Counted from the stretch's first letter, positions 1-9,144 are shown. The stretch: 64,000 nucleotides of DNA from Planctomycetota bacterium (GCA_028823345.1 JAPKBR010000015.1:1-64000), one strand, 5' to 3'. Numbers and translations are program-made. Notes: generated by a model from the sequence alone, not told the origin.

Positions 1-2
1 GC

Positions 3-518
3 GGTTACCTCCTGGGCCTTGGCGGCTCGTTGGACCCGAACACGACTGTGTTCTGCGATCCGGCCAACGTCAACAGCACTGGTGGATCGGTTTCCTTGGA
101 CACTTCCACGACCGCCCTACCTGCTGGTGGTACATGGTTGAACGCCACGGGTGGCCCCGACGGCGAGTTTGGTTTCTTGGTTATGTCCGGTTCCATGAGC
201 GAGCCCGGCGTGGCGGTTGCTGACGGCGTCCTCTGCTTGACCGGCCAGATTGGCCGTTACAACAGTGGAGCTGGCGTGAACTTCCCAGGCCGAGACTCCA
301 GCGGTGCCTTTGCTCCCAGCGCCACCGGCGGCAGCAGTGTGTTCTTCACGGCTAACGACAACGGCCCCGGCCCGGGTTTCCCGGGTTTCGCGGTCCCCGC
401 TGAGCTTCCGTTCCCTCCCGGTGGCCTTGTGGCACCCGGCGACGTGTACCACTTCCAATTGTGGTACCGCGATGGAGCCAGTTCGAACTTCTCGGACGGC
501 CTGAGCGTCAGCTTCTGA
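3..518 (+). CDS. Secreted protein, C-terminal fragment (cut by left edge)
   Basis: The frame is open from the window edge to TGA at 516-518, so the start and most of the protein lie outside. The visible 171 residues are rich in Gly, Ser, Pro and Phe, with almost no Lys. They end in 'YHFQLWYRDG', then Ser/Asn-rich sequence and 'SDGLSVSF'. From memory, this ending (W-Y-R-D followed by S-D-G-L and a terminal beta-strand) closes many large secreted or surface proteins of marine Planctomycetota. It may be a secretion or sorting domain, but no function can be assigned. A strong hairpin follows 60 bp downstream. No enzymatic motif is visible in this part. Confidence 0.7.
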   Translation, partial: GYLLGLGGSLDPNTTVFCDPANVNSTGGSVSLDTSTTALPAGGTWLNATGGPDGEFGFLVMSGSMSEPGVAVADGVLCLTGQIGRYNSGAGVNFPGRDSSGAFAPSATGGSSVFFTANDNGPGPGFPGFAVPAELPFPPGGLVAPGDVYHFQLWYRDGASSNFSDGLSVSF

Positions 519-578
519 TCGGATACATAGCTGCTTGATTCGGGCTCTAGGGCCCGGATTCAGCAGGATTGCAACAGG

Positions 579-613
579 CGCGGGGGCGTCGGCCAAGAGC
601 CGACGCCCCCGCG
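579..613 (+). terminator. Strong hairpin, probable terminator
   Basis: A perfect 15-bp inverted repeat (579-593 with 599-613) encloses a 5-base loop, CAAGA. The stem is almost all G and C. It lies between the secreted protein ending at 518 and sucC starting at 740. There is no long T-run after it on the plus strand (the next bases are GCTTGTG), so it is a strong hairpin rather than a textbook intrinsic terminator. A smaller hairpin (CGGGC/GCCCG) sits just upstream at 541-556. Confidence 0.65.
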
Positions 614-739
614 GCTTGTGTTGTGGGTTTGGGTGGGCGTGGACCCTGCTTGTCTGAAGGCACGGTGTCCCGGATGCCCCTGCGCTAGGTAGGATCCTTG
701 CCCCAAAGCCGGGATCGGGCCCGGTTGGGAGATTTCAGC

Positions 740-1918
740 ATGAAAATTCACGAATATCAAGCGAAGCAACTGCTCGCCAAGCATGGCCTCAGCGTGCCCT
801 CTGGGCATGTCTGTACTACGGTGGAAGAGGCGGTTCAAGCCTACGAGTCCTTGCCCACAGACCTCTGTGTCGTCAAGGCACAGATCCACGCGGGCGGCCG
901 CGGAAAGGGGGGCGGCGTCAAATTGGTTCGCAGCGCGGATGAAGCGCGCGAGGCGGCGACCAGCATCCTGGGCATGAACCTCAAGACACACCAGACCGGG
1001 CCGGAAGGCCAACTGGTGCGAACCCTATGGGTGGAAGCTGGTTCCGACATCGCCAAGGAGTACTACATCGGTATCGCCATTGACCGTGAGTTGTCCATGC
1101 CTGTGATGATGGCCTCCAGCGAAGGGGGCATGGAAATCGAGCAGGTGGCAGACGAGTCCCCTGATAAAATTCTCAAGGCACCGTTTTCCCCCAGCACCGG
1201 CTTGCAGCGTGAAGATGCTGAGCGGTTGGCTGCGGGCATTGGGCTCCCCAGTGAACTCGTGGGTCAGGCCGCGGACTATCTGGTGGGTTTGGCCGAGGTC
1301 TTTTGCCAACTGGATTGCTCCCTGGCCGAGATCAACCCCTTGGTGAACACCACGGACGGAAAGGTCCTTGCCCTGGACGCCAAGATCAATTTCGACCCCA
1401 ACGCGCTTTTCCGGCACGCAGAGATCGAAGAGTTGCGGGACTTGCACGAGGAAGACCCGGCGGAAATCCAAGCCAGCAAATACGACCTGTCCTACATCAC
1501 CCTGGACGGAAACATTGGTTGCATGGTCAACGGTGCAGGACTTGCCATGTCCACCATGGACGTGATTCAGCTTTACGGCAGCGAACCCGCCAACTTCTTG
1601 GATGTGGGGGGCGGAGCTACCGCCGAGAAGGTCACCGAGGCCTTCAAGATTATTCTCTCCGATGACAAGGTCAAAGGGGTCCTGGTCAACATCTTTGGGG
1701 GCATCATGCGCTGCGACGTGATTGCGAACGGGGTGGTCGAAGCAGTCAAGCAAGTCCAGCTGAGCGTGCCCCTCGTGGTGCGCCTTGAAGGCACCAATGT
1801 CCAAAAAGGGCGCGAGATTCTTGAGGGGTCCGGCCTCCCGATCATCACCGCCACCGATCTCGATGATGCAGCCGAAAAGGTCTGCGCAGCAGTCAAAAAA
1901 GCAGGAGCCAAGTCATGA
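740..1918 (+). CDS. sucC: Succinyl-CoA synthetase (ADP-forming), beta subunit
   Basis: The 392-residue protein is the ATP-grasp subunit that, with SucD, interconverts succinyl-CoA and succinate in the TCA cycle, making ATP or GTP. It begins [12 protein letters not shown], the usual family start. It carries the ATP-grasp segment '[19 protein letters not shown]', the metal-site region 'LAEINPLV' and the ligase domain '[11 protein letters not shown]...FLDVGGGA' followed by '[17 protein letters not shown]'. Length is close to the E. coli subunit (388). ATG 740 is chosen over the in-frame ATG at 698 because the family starts at MKIHEYQ and a purine-rich GGGAGA lies about 10 bases upstream. Its stop overlaps the sucD start (ATGA), so the two are translationally coupled. 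Confidence 0.96.
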   Translation: MKIHEYQAKQLLAKHGLSVPSGHVCTTVEEAVQAYESLPTDLCVVKAQIHAGGRGKGGGVKLVRSADEAREAATSILGMNLKTHQTGPEGQLVRTLWVEAGSDIAKEYYIGIAIDRELSMPVMMASSEGGMEIEQVADESPDKILKAPFSPSTGLQREDAERLAAGIGLPSELVGQAADYLVGLAEVFCQLDCSLAEINPLVNTTDGKVLALDAKINFDPNALFRHAEIEELRDLHEEDPAEIQASKYDLSYITLDGNIGCMVNGAGLAMSTMDVIQLYGSEPANFLDVGGGATAEKVTEAFKIILSDDKVKGVLVNIFGGIMRCDVIANGVVEAVKQVQLSVPLVVRLEGTNVQKGREILEGSGLPIITATDLDDAAEKVCAAVKKAGAKS

Positions 1919-2814
1919 GTATTTTCGTCAACCAAGACACCAAGGTCATTTGCCAGGGCTTTACCGGCAAGACCGGGACCTTTCACTCGGAACAAGCCAT
2001 TGAGTACGGCACCCAGATGGTGGGGGGCGTGAACCCCAGGAAAGCGGGCCAAGAGCATCTGGGCTTGCCCGTGTTCGGCAGCGTGGCCGAAGCCCGTAAA
2101 ACCACCGGTGCCAACGCCAGTGTGATCTATGTGCCGCCACCCTTTGCGGCTGGGGCGATCATCGAAGCGATCGAGGCTGAGATGCCCCTGGTCTGTGCGA
2201 TCACCGAAGGCATTCCGGTGCTGGACATGGTGCGCGTGCGGGAAGCTCTTGTGGGCTCCAAGACCCGGCTGATCGGACCCAACTGTCCCGGCGTGATTAC
2301 CCCTGGCGAGTGCAAGATCGGCATCATGCCCGGTTACATTCACCGACCCGGTCGCGTGGGCGTGATCAGTCGCTCGGGCACCTTGACCTACGAGGCCGTG
2401 TGGCAGTTGACCAGCCGTGGCATCGGCCAGTCCACTTGCATTGGCATTGGTGGCGACCCGGTCAACGGCACGGACTTCATTGATTGCCTGAGGGCATTCC
2501 AGGAGGACGCGGCCACGGACGCCATGATCATGATTGGCGAGATCGGTGGCTCGGCGGAAGAAGCCGCCGCGGACTTCATCAAGGCTCACGTGACCAAGCC
2601 GGTGGTGAGCTTCATTGCCGGACGCACGGCTCCTCCCGGCAAACGCATGGGACACGCGGGTGCAATCATCGCTGGCGGCAAGGGTACAGCCCAGGAAAAG
2701 GTCCGGGCCCTTGAGGCAGCGGGTGCGGTGGTCAGTGAAAGCCCTGCGAAATTGGGCGAGCTGATGGAGAAAAGCCTTGCTGACGCAGGCTTGCTTGAAG
2801 GCTGCAAAGCCTGA
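1915..2814 (+). CDS. sucD: Succinyl-CoA synthetase (ADP-forming), alpha subunit
   Basis: The 299-residue partner of SucC binds CoA and carries the phosphohistidine. It starts '[21 protein letters not shown]', with the CoA-binding Rossmann region '[15 protein letters not shown]'. It contains '[20 protein letters not shown]', the nucleotide-handling '[15 protein letters not shown]' and the histidine-loop region '[21 protein letters not shown]', where the His of 'GHAGA' is the phosphorylated residue of the family. Length matches the family. The ATG overlaps the sucC stop by four bases, the classical sucCD arrangement. A hairpin follows between it and the convergent gene downstream. Confidence 0.96.
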   Translation: MSIFVNQDTKVICQGFTGKTGTFHSEQAIEYGTQMVGGVNPRKAGQEHLGLPVFGSVAEARKTTGANASVIYVPPPFAAGAIIEAIEAEMPLVCAITEGIPVLDMVRVREALVGSKTRLIGPNCPGVITPGECKIGIMPGYIHRPGRVGVISRSGTLTYEAVWQLTSRGIGQSTCIGIGGDPVNGTDFIDCLRAFQEDAATDAMIMIGEIGGSAEEAAADFIKAHVTKPVVSFIAGRTAPPGKRMGHAGAIIAGGKGTAQEKVRALEAAGAVVSESPAKLGELMEKSLADAGLLEGCKA

Positions 2815-2839
2815 GCCTGAACCTCTTCGAGTCACTGCT

Positions 2840-2874
2840 TTTGCCCTTTTCGCCCTTCCGGTGGAAAGGGCAAA
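2840..2874. terminator. Hairpin between convergent genes
   Basis: TTTGCCCTTT (2840-2849) pairs perfectly with AAAGGGCAAA (2865-2874) around a 15-base loop. It sits in the 90-bp gap between sucD and the convergent sulfatase-superfamily gene, so it could end both transcripts. Neither side has a long T-run. Confidence 0.5.
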
Positions 2875-2904
2875 GTCATGGGTAGGGGACTCGCGGTCGG
2901 GCCT

Positions 2905-4422
2905 CTATTCCTTGTTCACAATCGGCAGGGTCAGTTCCCCATCCACCGCGGGCTGCCCAAGGGCCTCCGAGATTCCCACCCAAACCCACCGGTAGCTGGG
3001 ATCTTCGTCGCTGCCCTCGTCCCCGTCGCCGCCCCCGTAACCAAGGGCCCCGAGGGCGCCTCCCACGTTCACGTCATCAGGTGCTCCATAGGGTTCGGTC
3101 ACCCAGGGTTTGCCCTGGGCCAGGGCACTGAGGAGTCGGTGGGCGATCTTGGGTCTGGTGGCGAGCAGGTTGATCTCTTCCCCGCGGTCCGCAGCCAGGT
3201 TGAAGAGCTCGGAATCGGTGGGCTGGTGGGGGCGCCAGTAGAGCTTCCAGGGGTATTCCACCCAGACGAATTGGAAGGCCGCGTCGGGGCGGCGGCGCAC
3301 CATGGCGGCATTGCCGTCATAGCCGTTGATTTGGTCCGCATAGGCCGGGCGGGGCGCGGATTCGGTGCCTTCCCAAAGGGGGGCGAGGTCGAGTCCGTCG
3401 ATGCCCTCCGGGGTGGGCAGCCCGAGAATGGTGCTCAGGGTGGGCAAGAGGTCCACCGTGCGCACCAGTTGGGTCACTCGCTTGAGCTTCGGTACACCCG
3501 GTCCCGCGAGGATCAAGGGCACGTGAATCTGCTCTGTGTAAAGCATGCGGTGTGCGGGCCAGCCATGGCGCGCCATGCCGTCATCGAGGCCTTCTCCGTG
3601 GTCGCTGGTCAGGGCCACGAGGAGGCCAGCTTCTCCCGCCATGGGCCGCAATTTTTCCAGCAGTCGCCCGATTTGTTGATCGAGGTATTCGACCTCCCGG
3701 GCGTACAAACGGATCGGGTGATAGGCGCCGGTTACATCCTGGGGAATGCCCGCCATGAATTGTTCGGGCGGGGTGAGGGTTGGGTCATGGGGATCCCAAA
3801 GGTGGACCCAGAGCATGAATGGCCCGTCGCTTTCCTGGGCCCATGCGAGGGCGCGGTTCACGGTTTCATCGCTGCGGCGCTGCAGGTTTTTCACATCCCA
3901 TGTGGTCTTGCCCGTCTCGTCAATGCGTGCTTCCCCTTCGAAGGAATCAAAGTGGCTGAAGCCCTGGTCTAAGCCGAAGCGCCGGGATACGGGAAAGGCC
4001 GAATGCACCGCAGCCGTGTCCCAGCCCGATTCGGCGCAGAGTTCTGCCAGGGTGACCGCGCTGGGCTGCAAGCGGTCTCCGCCGTTCCCCGCCAACACGC
4101 GCAACCCATGACCGGGGCCGTACTGTCCGGTGAAGATTGAAGCATGGGCCACTGGTGTCACAGCCGAGGACGAAAATGTGTTCTCAAACAAGACCCCCGA
4201 TTGGGCTAGGCCGTCCAGGACAGGGGTGCGGCTGCGCTTGGAGCCATAGCAGGAAAGATAGTCCGCGCGGGTGGTGTCGAGGGTGATCACCAGCAGGCTG
4301 GGGCGCGGGGGATCTTGACTGCAACTGCCGAGCCCAAGGGAGCCGAGGCCGGCCATCAGCACGAGCAGGGGCCGGATCTTGGGGGAGCGTGGCAAAGAGG
4401 GGGTTTGGGTTGGGTGCAACAT
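2905..4422 (-). CDS. Sulfatase/alkaline-phosphatase-superfamily lipoprotein with Thr nucleophile
   Basis: The 505-residue protein has an N-terminal signal ending in the lipobox-like 'LGSC' (Cys34), so it is probably lipid-anchored in the envelope. The fold is that of type I sulfatases: 'LLVITLDTTRADYLSCYG' gives the first metal aspartate (about residue 49) and 'LTSDHGEGLDD' the second Asp/His pair. The active-site segment reads 'TPVAHASIFTG', with Thr (about 89) where true sulfatases have the Cys or Ser that becomes formylglycine. It is therefore unlikely to be a classical sulfatase and may be a phosphodiesterase or phosphotransferase of the same superfamily. It ends nine bases after the glycosyltransferase start region and follows that gene on the same strand, suggesting joint work on an envelope glycan. 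Confidence 0.8.
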   Translation of the reverse strand: MLHPTQTPSLPRSPKIRPLLVLMAGLGSLGLGSCSQDPPRPSLLVITLDTTRADYLSCYGSKRSRTPVLDGLAQSGVLFENTFSSSAVTPVAHASIFTGQYGPGHGLRVLAGNGGDRLQPSAVTLAELCAESGWDTAAVHSAFPVSRRFGLDQGFSHFDSFEGEARIDETGKTTWDVKNLQRRSDETVNRALAWAQESDGPFMLWVHLWDPHDPTLTPPEQFMAGIPQDVTGAYHPIRLYAREVEYLDQQIGRLLEKLRPMAGEAGLLVALTSDHGEGLDDGMARHGWPAHRMLYTEQIHVPLILAGPGVPKLKRVTQLVRTVDLLPTLSTILGLPTPEGIDGLDLAPLWEGTESAPRPAYADQINGYDGNAAMVRRRPDAAFQFVWVEYPWKLYWRPHQPTDSELFNLAADRGEEINLLATRPKIAHRLLSALAQGKPWVTEPYGAPDDVNVGGALGALGYGGGDGDEGSDEDPSYRWVWVGISEALGQPAVDGELTLPIVNKE

Positions 4423-4431
4423 GTCTTGTGT

Positions 4432-6015
4432 TCAGGGACGAGGATAACCCTCTAGGATGAGAAATTGCCCCGGGCCGTACTGTTTTGGCTCGAGGCCAAT
4501 CACAGTCACGTGGCTGGGGGCGGGACCTCGCTGGCGTAGGCTGGCGGAATCGATGATCGAAACCCGGGCATAGGTGGGGGACTCCGGTGCGAAGTAATTC
4601 GCCCGGGCGTAGCGATCGTGACCTGGGGAGCGGCGTCCGGGAATCTGGGGAAAGTCCGCCACGTCTCTTCGGGTGAGTCCAAATTGGTCGAAGACTGTGC
4701 GCCTCGAAGCCCAACCAAGGGCGCCAATGGCACCCGCCACCAAGCTTGCATCGGCGGCGGTGTTGCCCGCCACGGCTTCTCCCACGCGCTTCCATTGGCG
4801 GGCCCGGGAGGTCATGTCCTGCCATTGCTGTTGTTCGCTGCGAAAGAGGATCGAGCCGTCGGCAGTCGTGGCATTGAAACGGAAGAAGCAGGTCTCACGC
4901 ACGGATTGGGAAATCAGGTGCAGGTTCCAGGCCGGAGCGAGGTTGCTGGCGGGGAGTAAAACCGCCAGGCCAAGGGCCAGGCGAGCGCGGCTCTTGCTGT
5001 CCTCGGCCAGGGCTTGCAGGCCCTTGGCAAACAGCAGAGCGCCAAAGGGCCAGAGGGGCAAGAGGAACCGGTGAAAACACATGAAGTCGCCGCCCACCAA
5101 GAGGGCATAACCCATGGCGCAGGCAACCACTAAAAACGCCACGAAGGTTGGGCGTTGTAGGGTTCGGCGTCCCATCAGAATGGGCAGCAACAGGGCTCCC
5201 AAAAGTCCAGGGTAGGTCAAGAGGGCGTGCCCCACATAGCGCGCACCCCTTTCGATGACAAAGGGACTCATGCCGATCTTGGCCCGTGCGGTGTTGGGCA
5301 ACCAGTCCCCGTGATAGCCAAGGCGGAAAGCGGTCATCATCAAGAAAGCTAAGAGGGGCAGGCCCGCTGCTAGGCGTGCGGCTCGCGCGAGGCAGGGGTC
5401 CTTGCGCACGTTCCCTAACACCAGGGCGCTGCCCGCCAAAAGGAACACCCACAGGTGCCCGTCGGCTCGCAACAACACCAGGGCGACTCCAGCAAGTCCC
5501 GCACCCAAACCGTCATGGAAATCCACGCGACTGAGCAAGCGACGAAAGATCCACCAAAGGCAAAGCAGGGCGGGCATGCTGCCCATACCTCCCGTGGACC
5601 AAACCGCCAGGGGGACGGCGGCTGCAATGAAGAGCACTCCCCCCAGGCGAGCGGCCACGTGGCTGACCAATTCGTGGGTGATCAAGCGGGTCACGCTGAT
5701 CACGAGGGCTGCGCCACAGAGGGCGCTGATCAAGGGGCCGAAGATTTCGATCGGGGCGCCGAGGGCTTGGATCAGGGCTGTGATCAGGACCCAGCCAAAC
5801 TCGCTGTAGCCCTCCACCGGTGCGCTCTCCCCTGGATTCCAGGCTAGGCCAAAGCCCTCCGCCAGGTTGCGCCCGTAGCGAAACGAAATGTAGGCATCGT
5901 CACAGAGGAACCAAAAGTGGGCCACCAGGGGCAGAAAGATCCCCAGGGCCAAGAGCTGCCAGCCCCAGGGATGGGGAGAGCTTCGGGTGGTGGTTGGTTC
6001 TTGGGGGGGCTGCAT
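4432..6015 (-). CDS. GT-C family membrane glycosyltransferase
   Basis: The 527-residue protein has many hydrophobic segments. The first membrane helix (about residues 18-37) is followed at once by 'LCDDAYISFRYGRNLAEGFGLAWNPGE', then 'VEGYSEFGW'. This D-D-A-Y-I-S-F-R-Y signature in the first outer loop marks GT-C enzymes using lipid-phosphate sugar donors, such as mycobacterial arabinofuranosyltransferases and ArnT/PMT relatives. The substrate cannot be read from sequence. The C-terminal region (from about residue 380) looks soluble and outward facing. The gene is upstream of the sulfatase-superfamily lipoprotein with only nine bases between them, so the two probably form an operon for envelope glycan synthesis or modification. 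Confidence 0.8.
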   Translation of the reverse strand: MQPPQEPTTTRSSPHPWGWQLLALGIFLPLVAHFWFLCDDAYISFRYGRNLAEGFGLAWNPGESAPVEGYSEFGWVLITALIQALGAPIEIFGPLISALCGAALVISVTRLITHELVSHVAARLGGVLFIAAAVPLAVWSTGGMGSMPALLCLWWIFRRLLSRVDFHDGLGAGLAGVALVLLRADGHLWVFLLAGSALVLGNVRKDPCLARAARLAAGLPLLAFLMMTAFRLGYHGDWLPNTARAKIGMSPFVIERGARYVGHALLTYPGLLGALLLPILMGRRTLQRPTFVAFLVVACAMGYALLVGGDFMCFHRFLLPLWPFGALLFAKGLQALAEDSKSRARLALGLAVLLPASNLAPAWNLHLISQSVRETCFFRFNATTADGSILFRSEQQQWQDMTSRARQWKRVGEAVAGNTAADASLVAGAIGALGWASRRTVFDQFGLTRRDVADFPQIPGRRSPGHDRYARANYFAPESPTYARVSIIDSASLRQRGPAPSHVTVIGLEPKQYGPGQFLILEGYPRP

Positions 6016-6098
6016 GGGGTGGGGACTCTTCTCTACGGCAGGAATGGGCTTGGGGTTGACCTTCCCTCGTGAGAAACCTCGCTCTGTCTAGGGTTGGG

Positions 6099-6809
6099 TC
6101 AATTGAGGAGGCCTAGAGTCTTGAGTTGCTTCTCTGCCTGAGGTGCCCAGCCGCGGTTGGCGATGGGGCTGGCGGGGGATGGGTGCAGGATGGTGCCGAT
6201 GGGGGGGCCGTCGCTTCCGAGGGCTCGTTTGGCGGCACCCTCCGCCACCCGGCCGATGCCAATCACGGCCCCGGGTTGGAGGGCTTCCACCATGCGCACT
6301 AAGCTCGCGTCGCAGACCGCCTGCAGGGCGGCCCGTTCGTCGGCGGGTAATTTGTCGGGGGTGCGGTTGCGGCCGGACTCTTCCAAAAAGGCCAGGGGAC
6401 ACCAGTTCCAAACAAAGAACCGTTTGGCAAAATCCTCGGGGCTGGCGAAGCGCTCTTGGGCCCAACCCCAAAGTCGGGCGCCGCTGACCTCGCGCCGTTC
6501 GCAGGCAAACCCTTGGATCGGGCGCTTGGGGTGTTGGTCTTGTGGGGGCACGACGGTTGCTTCCACGTCAAGCCAATCCCTGGCGCTGGATACTTCGCCG
6601 AAGGGCACTCCGGTTTGAGCCATACCCCAGGGGCCGGGGTTCATGCCCAGCAAGAGGGCCGGGGGCTTGGTGGACCACATACGCTGGAAGTAGCGCTTGA
6701 GTGGGGCACGGGCATAGATGAGCGGGTTGTAGACCGAGGTTACCGGGGGCGCAAAAGTAAGCGCATCTACCGCGGCGGCCAACTCATCGACCAGAGACAT
6801 GGGATCCAT
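6099..6809 (-). CDS. SMUG1-type uracil-DNA glycosylase
   Basis: The 236-residue enzyme removes uracil from single- or double-stranded DNA as the first step of base-excision repair. Motif 1, 'GMNPGPWGMAQTGVPFGE' (about residues 55-72), is the SMUG1 signature almost letter for letter. Motif 2 is 'HPSPASP' (His about 209), matching the SMUG1 'HPSPxxP' loop. The segment 'FFVWNWCPLAFLEESGRNRTP' is also typical. The frame stays open to 7088, but the extra N-terminus is low-complexity and unlike the family. ATG 6809 or ATG 6800 is therefore preferred; neither has a convincing ribosome-binding site. The gene is alone, divergent from the methyltransferase gene at 7323. Confidence 0.9.
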   Translation of the reverse strand: MDPMSLVDELAAAVDALTFAPPVTSVYNPLIYARAPLKRYFQRMWSTKPPALLLGMNPGPWGMAQTGVPFGEVSSARDWLDVEATVVPPQDQHPKRPIQGFACERREVSGARLWGWAQERFASPEDFAKRFFVWNWCPLAFLEESGRNRTPDKLPADERAALQAVCDASLVRMVEALQPGAVIGIGRVAEGAAKRALGSDGPPIGTILHPSPASPIANRGWAPQAEKQLKTLGLLN

Positions 6810-7322
6810 GGCAGCATGATCCGGGCTGGGGGACCACGATTGCAACCACCCTTGGGGAATCATGAGGGCCCTGGGCCCTGGACCGGAAGGTCCAAGGTCG
6901 TCCCAGCGCCCCTCCGGGGCTCCGGTGTCCAAGGCGGAGGCTTCCCCTCGATGAACGTGGCCTGGGCAGCTTGCAGGCGGGAATCCGTGAGCGCATGAGT
7001 CACCTGGCAGAGAGGGTTCGAGGAGCCCGGCCGCGGAGCTACTGCTGGATTCCGAGCAGGACTTTTCCGGCGGTAGAGCACGCAGCATCAGCGTCCTGAT
7101 CGAAGGCAGCTTGGATACTTCCGTGGTGAGCTCGCTTCTGGAGGACCAGCTTTCCCGATGGGGCTCGGGCTTGCGGGGTGCGGCCCGTTAGGAGGGCCAA
7201 GGCCGCTCGGGGACCTAGGCCAATTGCTCGACCCATTCAGTGCTTTGGGAATCATCGCTGATCCCATGGGCTCCTTGGTTTGGCCCTTGCGCTAGACCTA
7301 CCCAGAAGTCTATTTTGGTAAG
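6810..7322. other. 513-bp gap with no recognisable gene
   Basis: This stretch lies between the divergent glycosylase and MnmC-like genes. Short open frames exist on both strands, for example minus 7039-7236, but none has a recognisable domain, ribosome-binding site or conserved start. It must contain the promoters of both flanking genes, though no clear -35/-10 pair was found. It might hold decayed coding sequence. Confidence 0.4.
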
Positions 7323-8120
7323 GTGAACAGCACCCCAGAAACATGGAATAGAGTCCTTACCCAGGACGGATCCCGCACTCTTTTGGATCCCGAAGGCCGT
7401 GCATGCCATGCCTCGGAAGGTGCCTGGGATCAGGCCCTTTTGCGCTATGCGGCCGGGGTGGAAATGGCCAAGCGGGGAGACACGAAGGTGCGCCTCTTGG
7501 ATGTGGGCGTGGGTCTTGGCTTGAACATGGCGGCGGCCTTGGCAGCGGTGGAAGGCGAGGGACGCTCCCTGGAAGTAACGGGCCTAGAGCTACACCTGAA
7601 CCCGTTGCAATTGGCCATTGCTGAACCAGAGCCCCTGGCGAATCCCTGGCACCAGAAAGTCACCGAGGCCCTCGAGCTTTCCCTGGCAGATCCCGAGCTG
7701 GCCGAGGCAGAGGGAGTCCCCCTCGGCGAGCGCAGCCGTCTTTGGTTAAAGGTCGGGGATGCCCGAGAGACTATTTATAGCTTGCCCCCCGAGCGCCGCT
7801 TTGACGCTGTGTTCTTGGATCCCTTTGCTCCCAAGGAGCAGTCGGACCTTTGGGAACCCAATTTCCTGTGCGCGATTGCCGAGCGCATGGATCCTGGCTC
7901 ACGCCTGGCCACCTATTGCGCGGCCAGTGCCATGCGGGCGGATCTCCTGCGCGCGGGCCTTTTGGTCGGTCGTTTGGGGCGCGTGGGTCGGAAAGCCGAG
8001 GGCACCGTGGCGGGTCCGGCCCCGGCGAACTTACCCCCCCTGCCGCCCCGTGCCCTGAGGCGCCTGAAGCAGCGAGCCGCCGATCCTGCGCCGAAGAGTG
8101 CACCTGAGGATTCTAAATAA
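7323..8120 (+). CDS. MnmC-like tRNA-modification methyltransferase domain protein
   Basis: The 265-residue SAM-dependent methyltransferase resembles the N-terminal half of MnmC, which completes the mnm5(s2)U wobble modification of tRNA. The SAM-binding motif is 'LLDVGVGLGLNMAAALAA'. The family motif is 'FDAVFLDPFAPKEQSDLWEPNFL', equivalent to MnmC 'DAWFLDGFAPAKNPDMW', followed by 'GSRLATYCAASAMRADLLRAGL'. The FAD-dependent oxidase half of E. coli MnmC is absent, as in many bacteria. The start is GTG 7323, preceded by GGTAAG. The C-terminal 40 residues are Pro/Ala/Arg-rich and unlike the family core. The next gene is tatA, 116 bp downstream. Confidence 0.82.
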   Translation: MNSTPETWNRVLTQDGSRTLLDPEGRACHASEGAWDQALLRYAAGVEMAKRGDTKVRLLDVGVGLGLNMAAALAAVEGEGRSLEVTGLELHLNPLQLAIAEPEPLANPWHQKVTEALELSLADPELAEAEGVPLGERSRLWLKVGDARETIYSLPPERRFDAVFLDPFAPKEQSDLWEPNFLCAIAERMDPGSRLATYCAASAMRADLLRAGLLVGRLGRVGRKAEGTVAGPAPANLPPLPPRALRRLKQRAADPAPKSAPEDSK

Positions 8121-8236
8121 GCCTGGGAAGGGTCAGGGACAGGGATTTTGCATTCATCTTGTCTCAATGCCCGGTCGGGTTTCCTATCCTGTAAGACTCC
8201 TAAACGGGCTTTGAGCCCCAATCCACGAGCCCCAGT

Positions 8237-8440
8237 ATGTTGACCCTTCCCTTAGCCGCGCTTGGCCTGCCCGAGTTGTGGCCCATTCTTGCTTTGGTCC
8301 TGCTGTTATTCGGCGGCCGTAAGTTGCCCCAGTTGGCCCGTTCCATGGGCAGCAGCATCACCCAGTTCAAAAAAGGCCTCAAAGAAGAGGTCGTCGACGA
8401 ACCGAAGGAGATCGAAGAGTCCAAGGACGAGGCCGAGTGA
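8237..8440 (+). CDS. tatA: Twin-arginine translocase subunit TatA/E
   Basis: The 67-residue protein has the full TatA pattern: one N-terminal membrane helix ('LPELWPILALVLLLFGGRKLPQLA'), the FG hinge ('LFGGRKLP'), an amphipathic helix ('ARSMGSSITQFKKGLKE') and an acidic tail. It forms the variable-size pore component for export of folded proteins carrying RR signal peptides. No tatB or tatC is nearby, so the rest of the translocase is elsewhere. A plausible client in this window is the TIM-barrel protein at 53405-54319, with an RRQLL-type N-terminus. Confidence 0.93.
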   Translation: MLTLPLAALGLPELWPILALVLLLFGGRKLPQLARSMGSSITQFKKGLKEEVVDEPKEIEESKDEAE

Positions 8441-8538
8441 GCGCGGCTCCTTGAGCGCCGCGTCCATCTGGTCGGGGCAATCCAGAACCAGTGTCCCGAA
8501 GATTGGGGCGCGACCAGGTTTTTGCAAGCACCCGATTT

Positions 8539-9144
8539 ATGACTGTTCCAACCCCCGCGATCAGTGGTGTGCTGCTTTGCGGCGGCGCCAGTCAGCGCAT
8601 GGGCTGTGACAAGGCCCTCTTGCGGTTGGAGGGGAGCACCCTTTTGGAGCGCGGCGTTGCGACCCTCGGCGCTATGGCCGGGGAAGTTCTGATCGCGTCT
8701 GGGGCTCAATCGAGGTACTCCGAGTTTGGCTTGCGGGAGGTGCTCGATGTGGAACCGGATCAGGGACCCAGCGCGGGAATCCTGGCGGGCTTGGCGGCCG
8801 CTGCGGAAGAGCGCGTGTTATTCGTGGCGGTGGACTTGCCTTTCCTCGATGACTGTCCCTTGTCCGAGTTGGTGCAATTGGCCCTGGCCGAAGACGCGGA
8901 TGTGGCGGTTCTTGACGATGGCCGGGAGCGGCCGCCTTTGGTGCTCTGTGTTCATCGTCGGGTGCGCGAAGCGTTCGAGCAGAGTTATGCTGCAGGCACC
9001 CGACGCATCATTGATTTGATTGCTCCCCATTCCGTCGTCCGGCTCAAAGTGGAGCCCAAGCATGCGGTCAATTGGAACCGACCCCAGGACTTAGCATCGG
9101 GTGTGCACCTGGAATCAGGGGCTCACCGGGAGGAATCCGCATGA
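8539..9144 (+). CDS. mobA: Molybdenum cofactor guanylyltransferase
   Basis: The 201-residue enzyme transfers GMP from GTP to molybdopterin-Mo to make the bis-MGD form used by DMSO-reductase-family enzymes. The N-terminal loop 'GVLLCGGASQRMGCDKALL' is the defining LxGGxSxRMGxDK nucleotide-binding motif. The metal and catalytic region is 'LFVAVDLPFLDD', and 'RPPLVLCVHRRV' follows the family pattern. The frame opens at 8491, but ATG 8539 (MTVPTPAISGVLLCGG) fits the family length better. No clear ribosome-binding site is visible. It overlaps the next gene by ATGA, although the two pathways are unrelated. Confidence 0.9.
   Translation: MTVPTPAISGVLLCGGASQRMGCDKALLRLEGSTLLERGVATLGAMAGEVLIASGAQSRYSEFGLREVLDVEPDQGPSAGILAGLAAAAEERVLFVAVDLPFLDDCPLSELVQLALAEDADVAVLDDGRERPPLVLCVHRRVREAFEQSYAAGTRRIIDLIAPHSVVRLKVEPKHAVNWNRPQDLASGVHLESGAHREESA

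Noticed and set aside
1573-2835. 420-residue minus-strand frame over sucCD
   Set aside because: Antisense shadow; sucC and sucD are certain on the plus strand.
2878-3972. Long plus-strand frame across the sulfatase-superfamily gene
   Set aside because: It is the antisense shadow of a gene with clear motifs on the minus strand.
7039-7236. Small minus-strand gene in the glycosylase/methyltransferase gap
   Set aside because: No ribosome-binding site, no recognisable domain, and composition typical of chance frames in GC-rich DNA.
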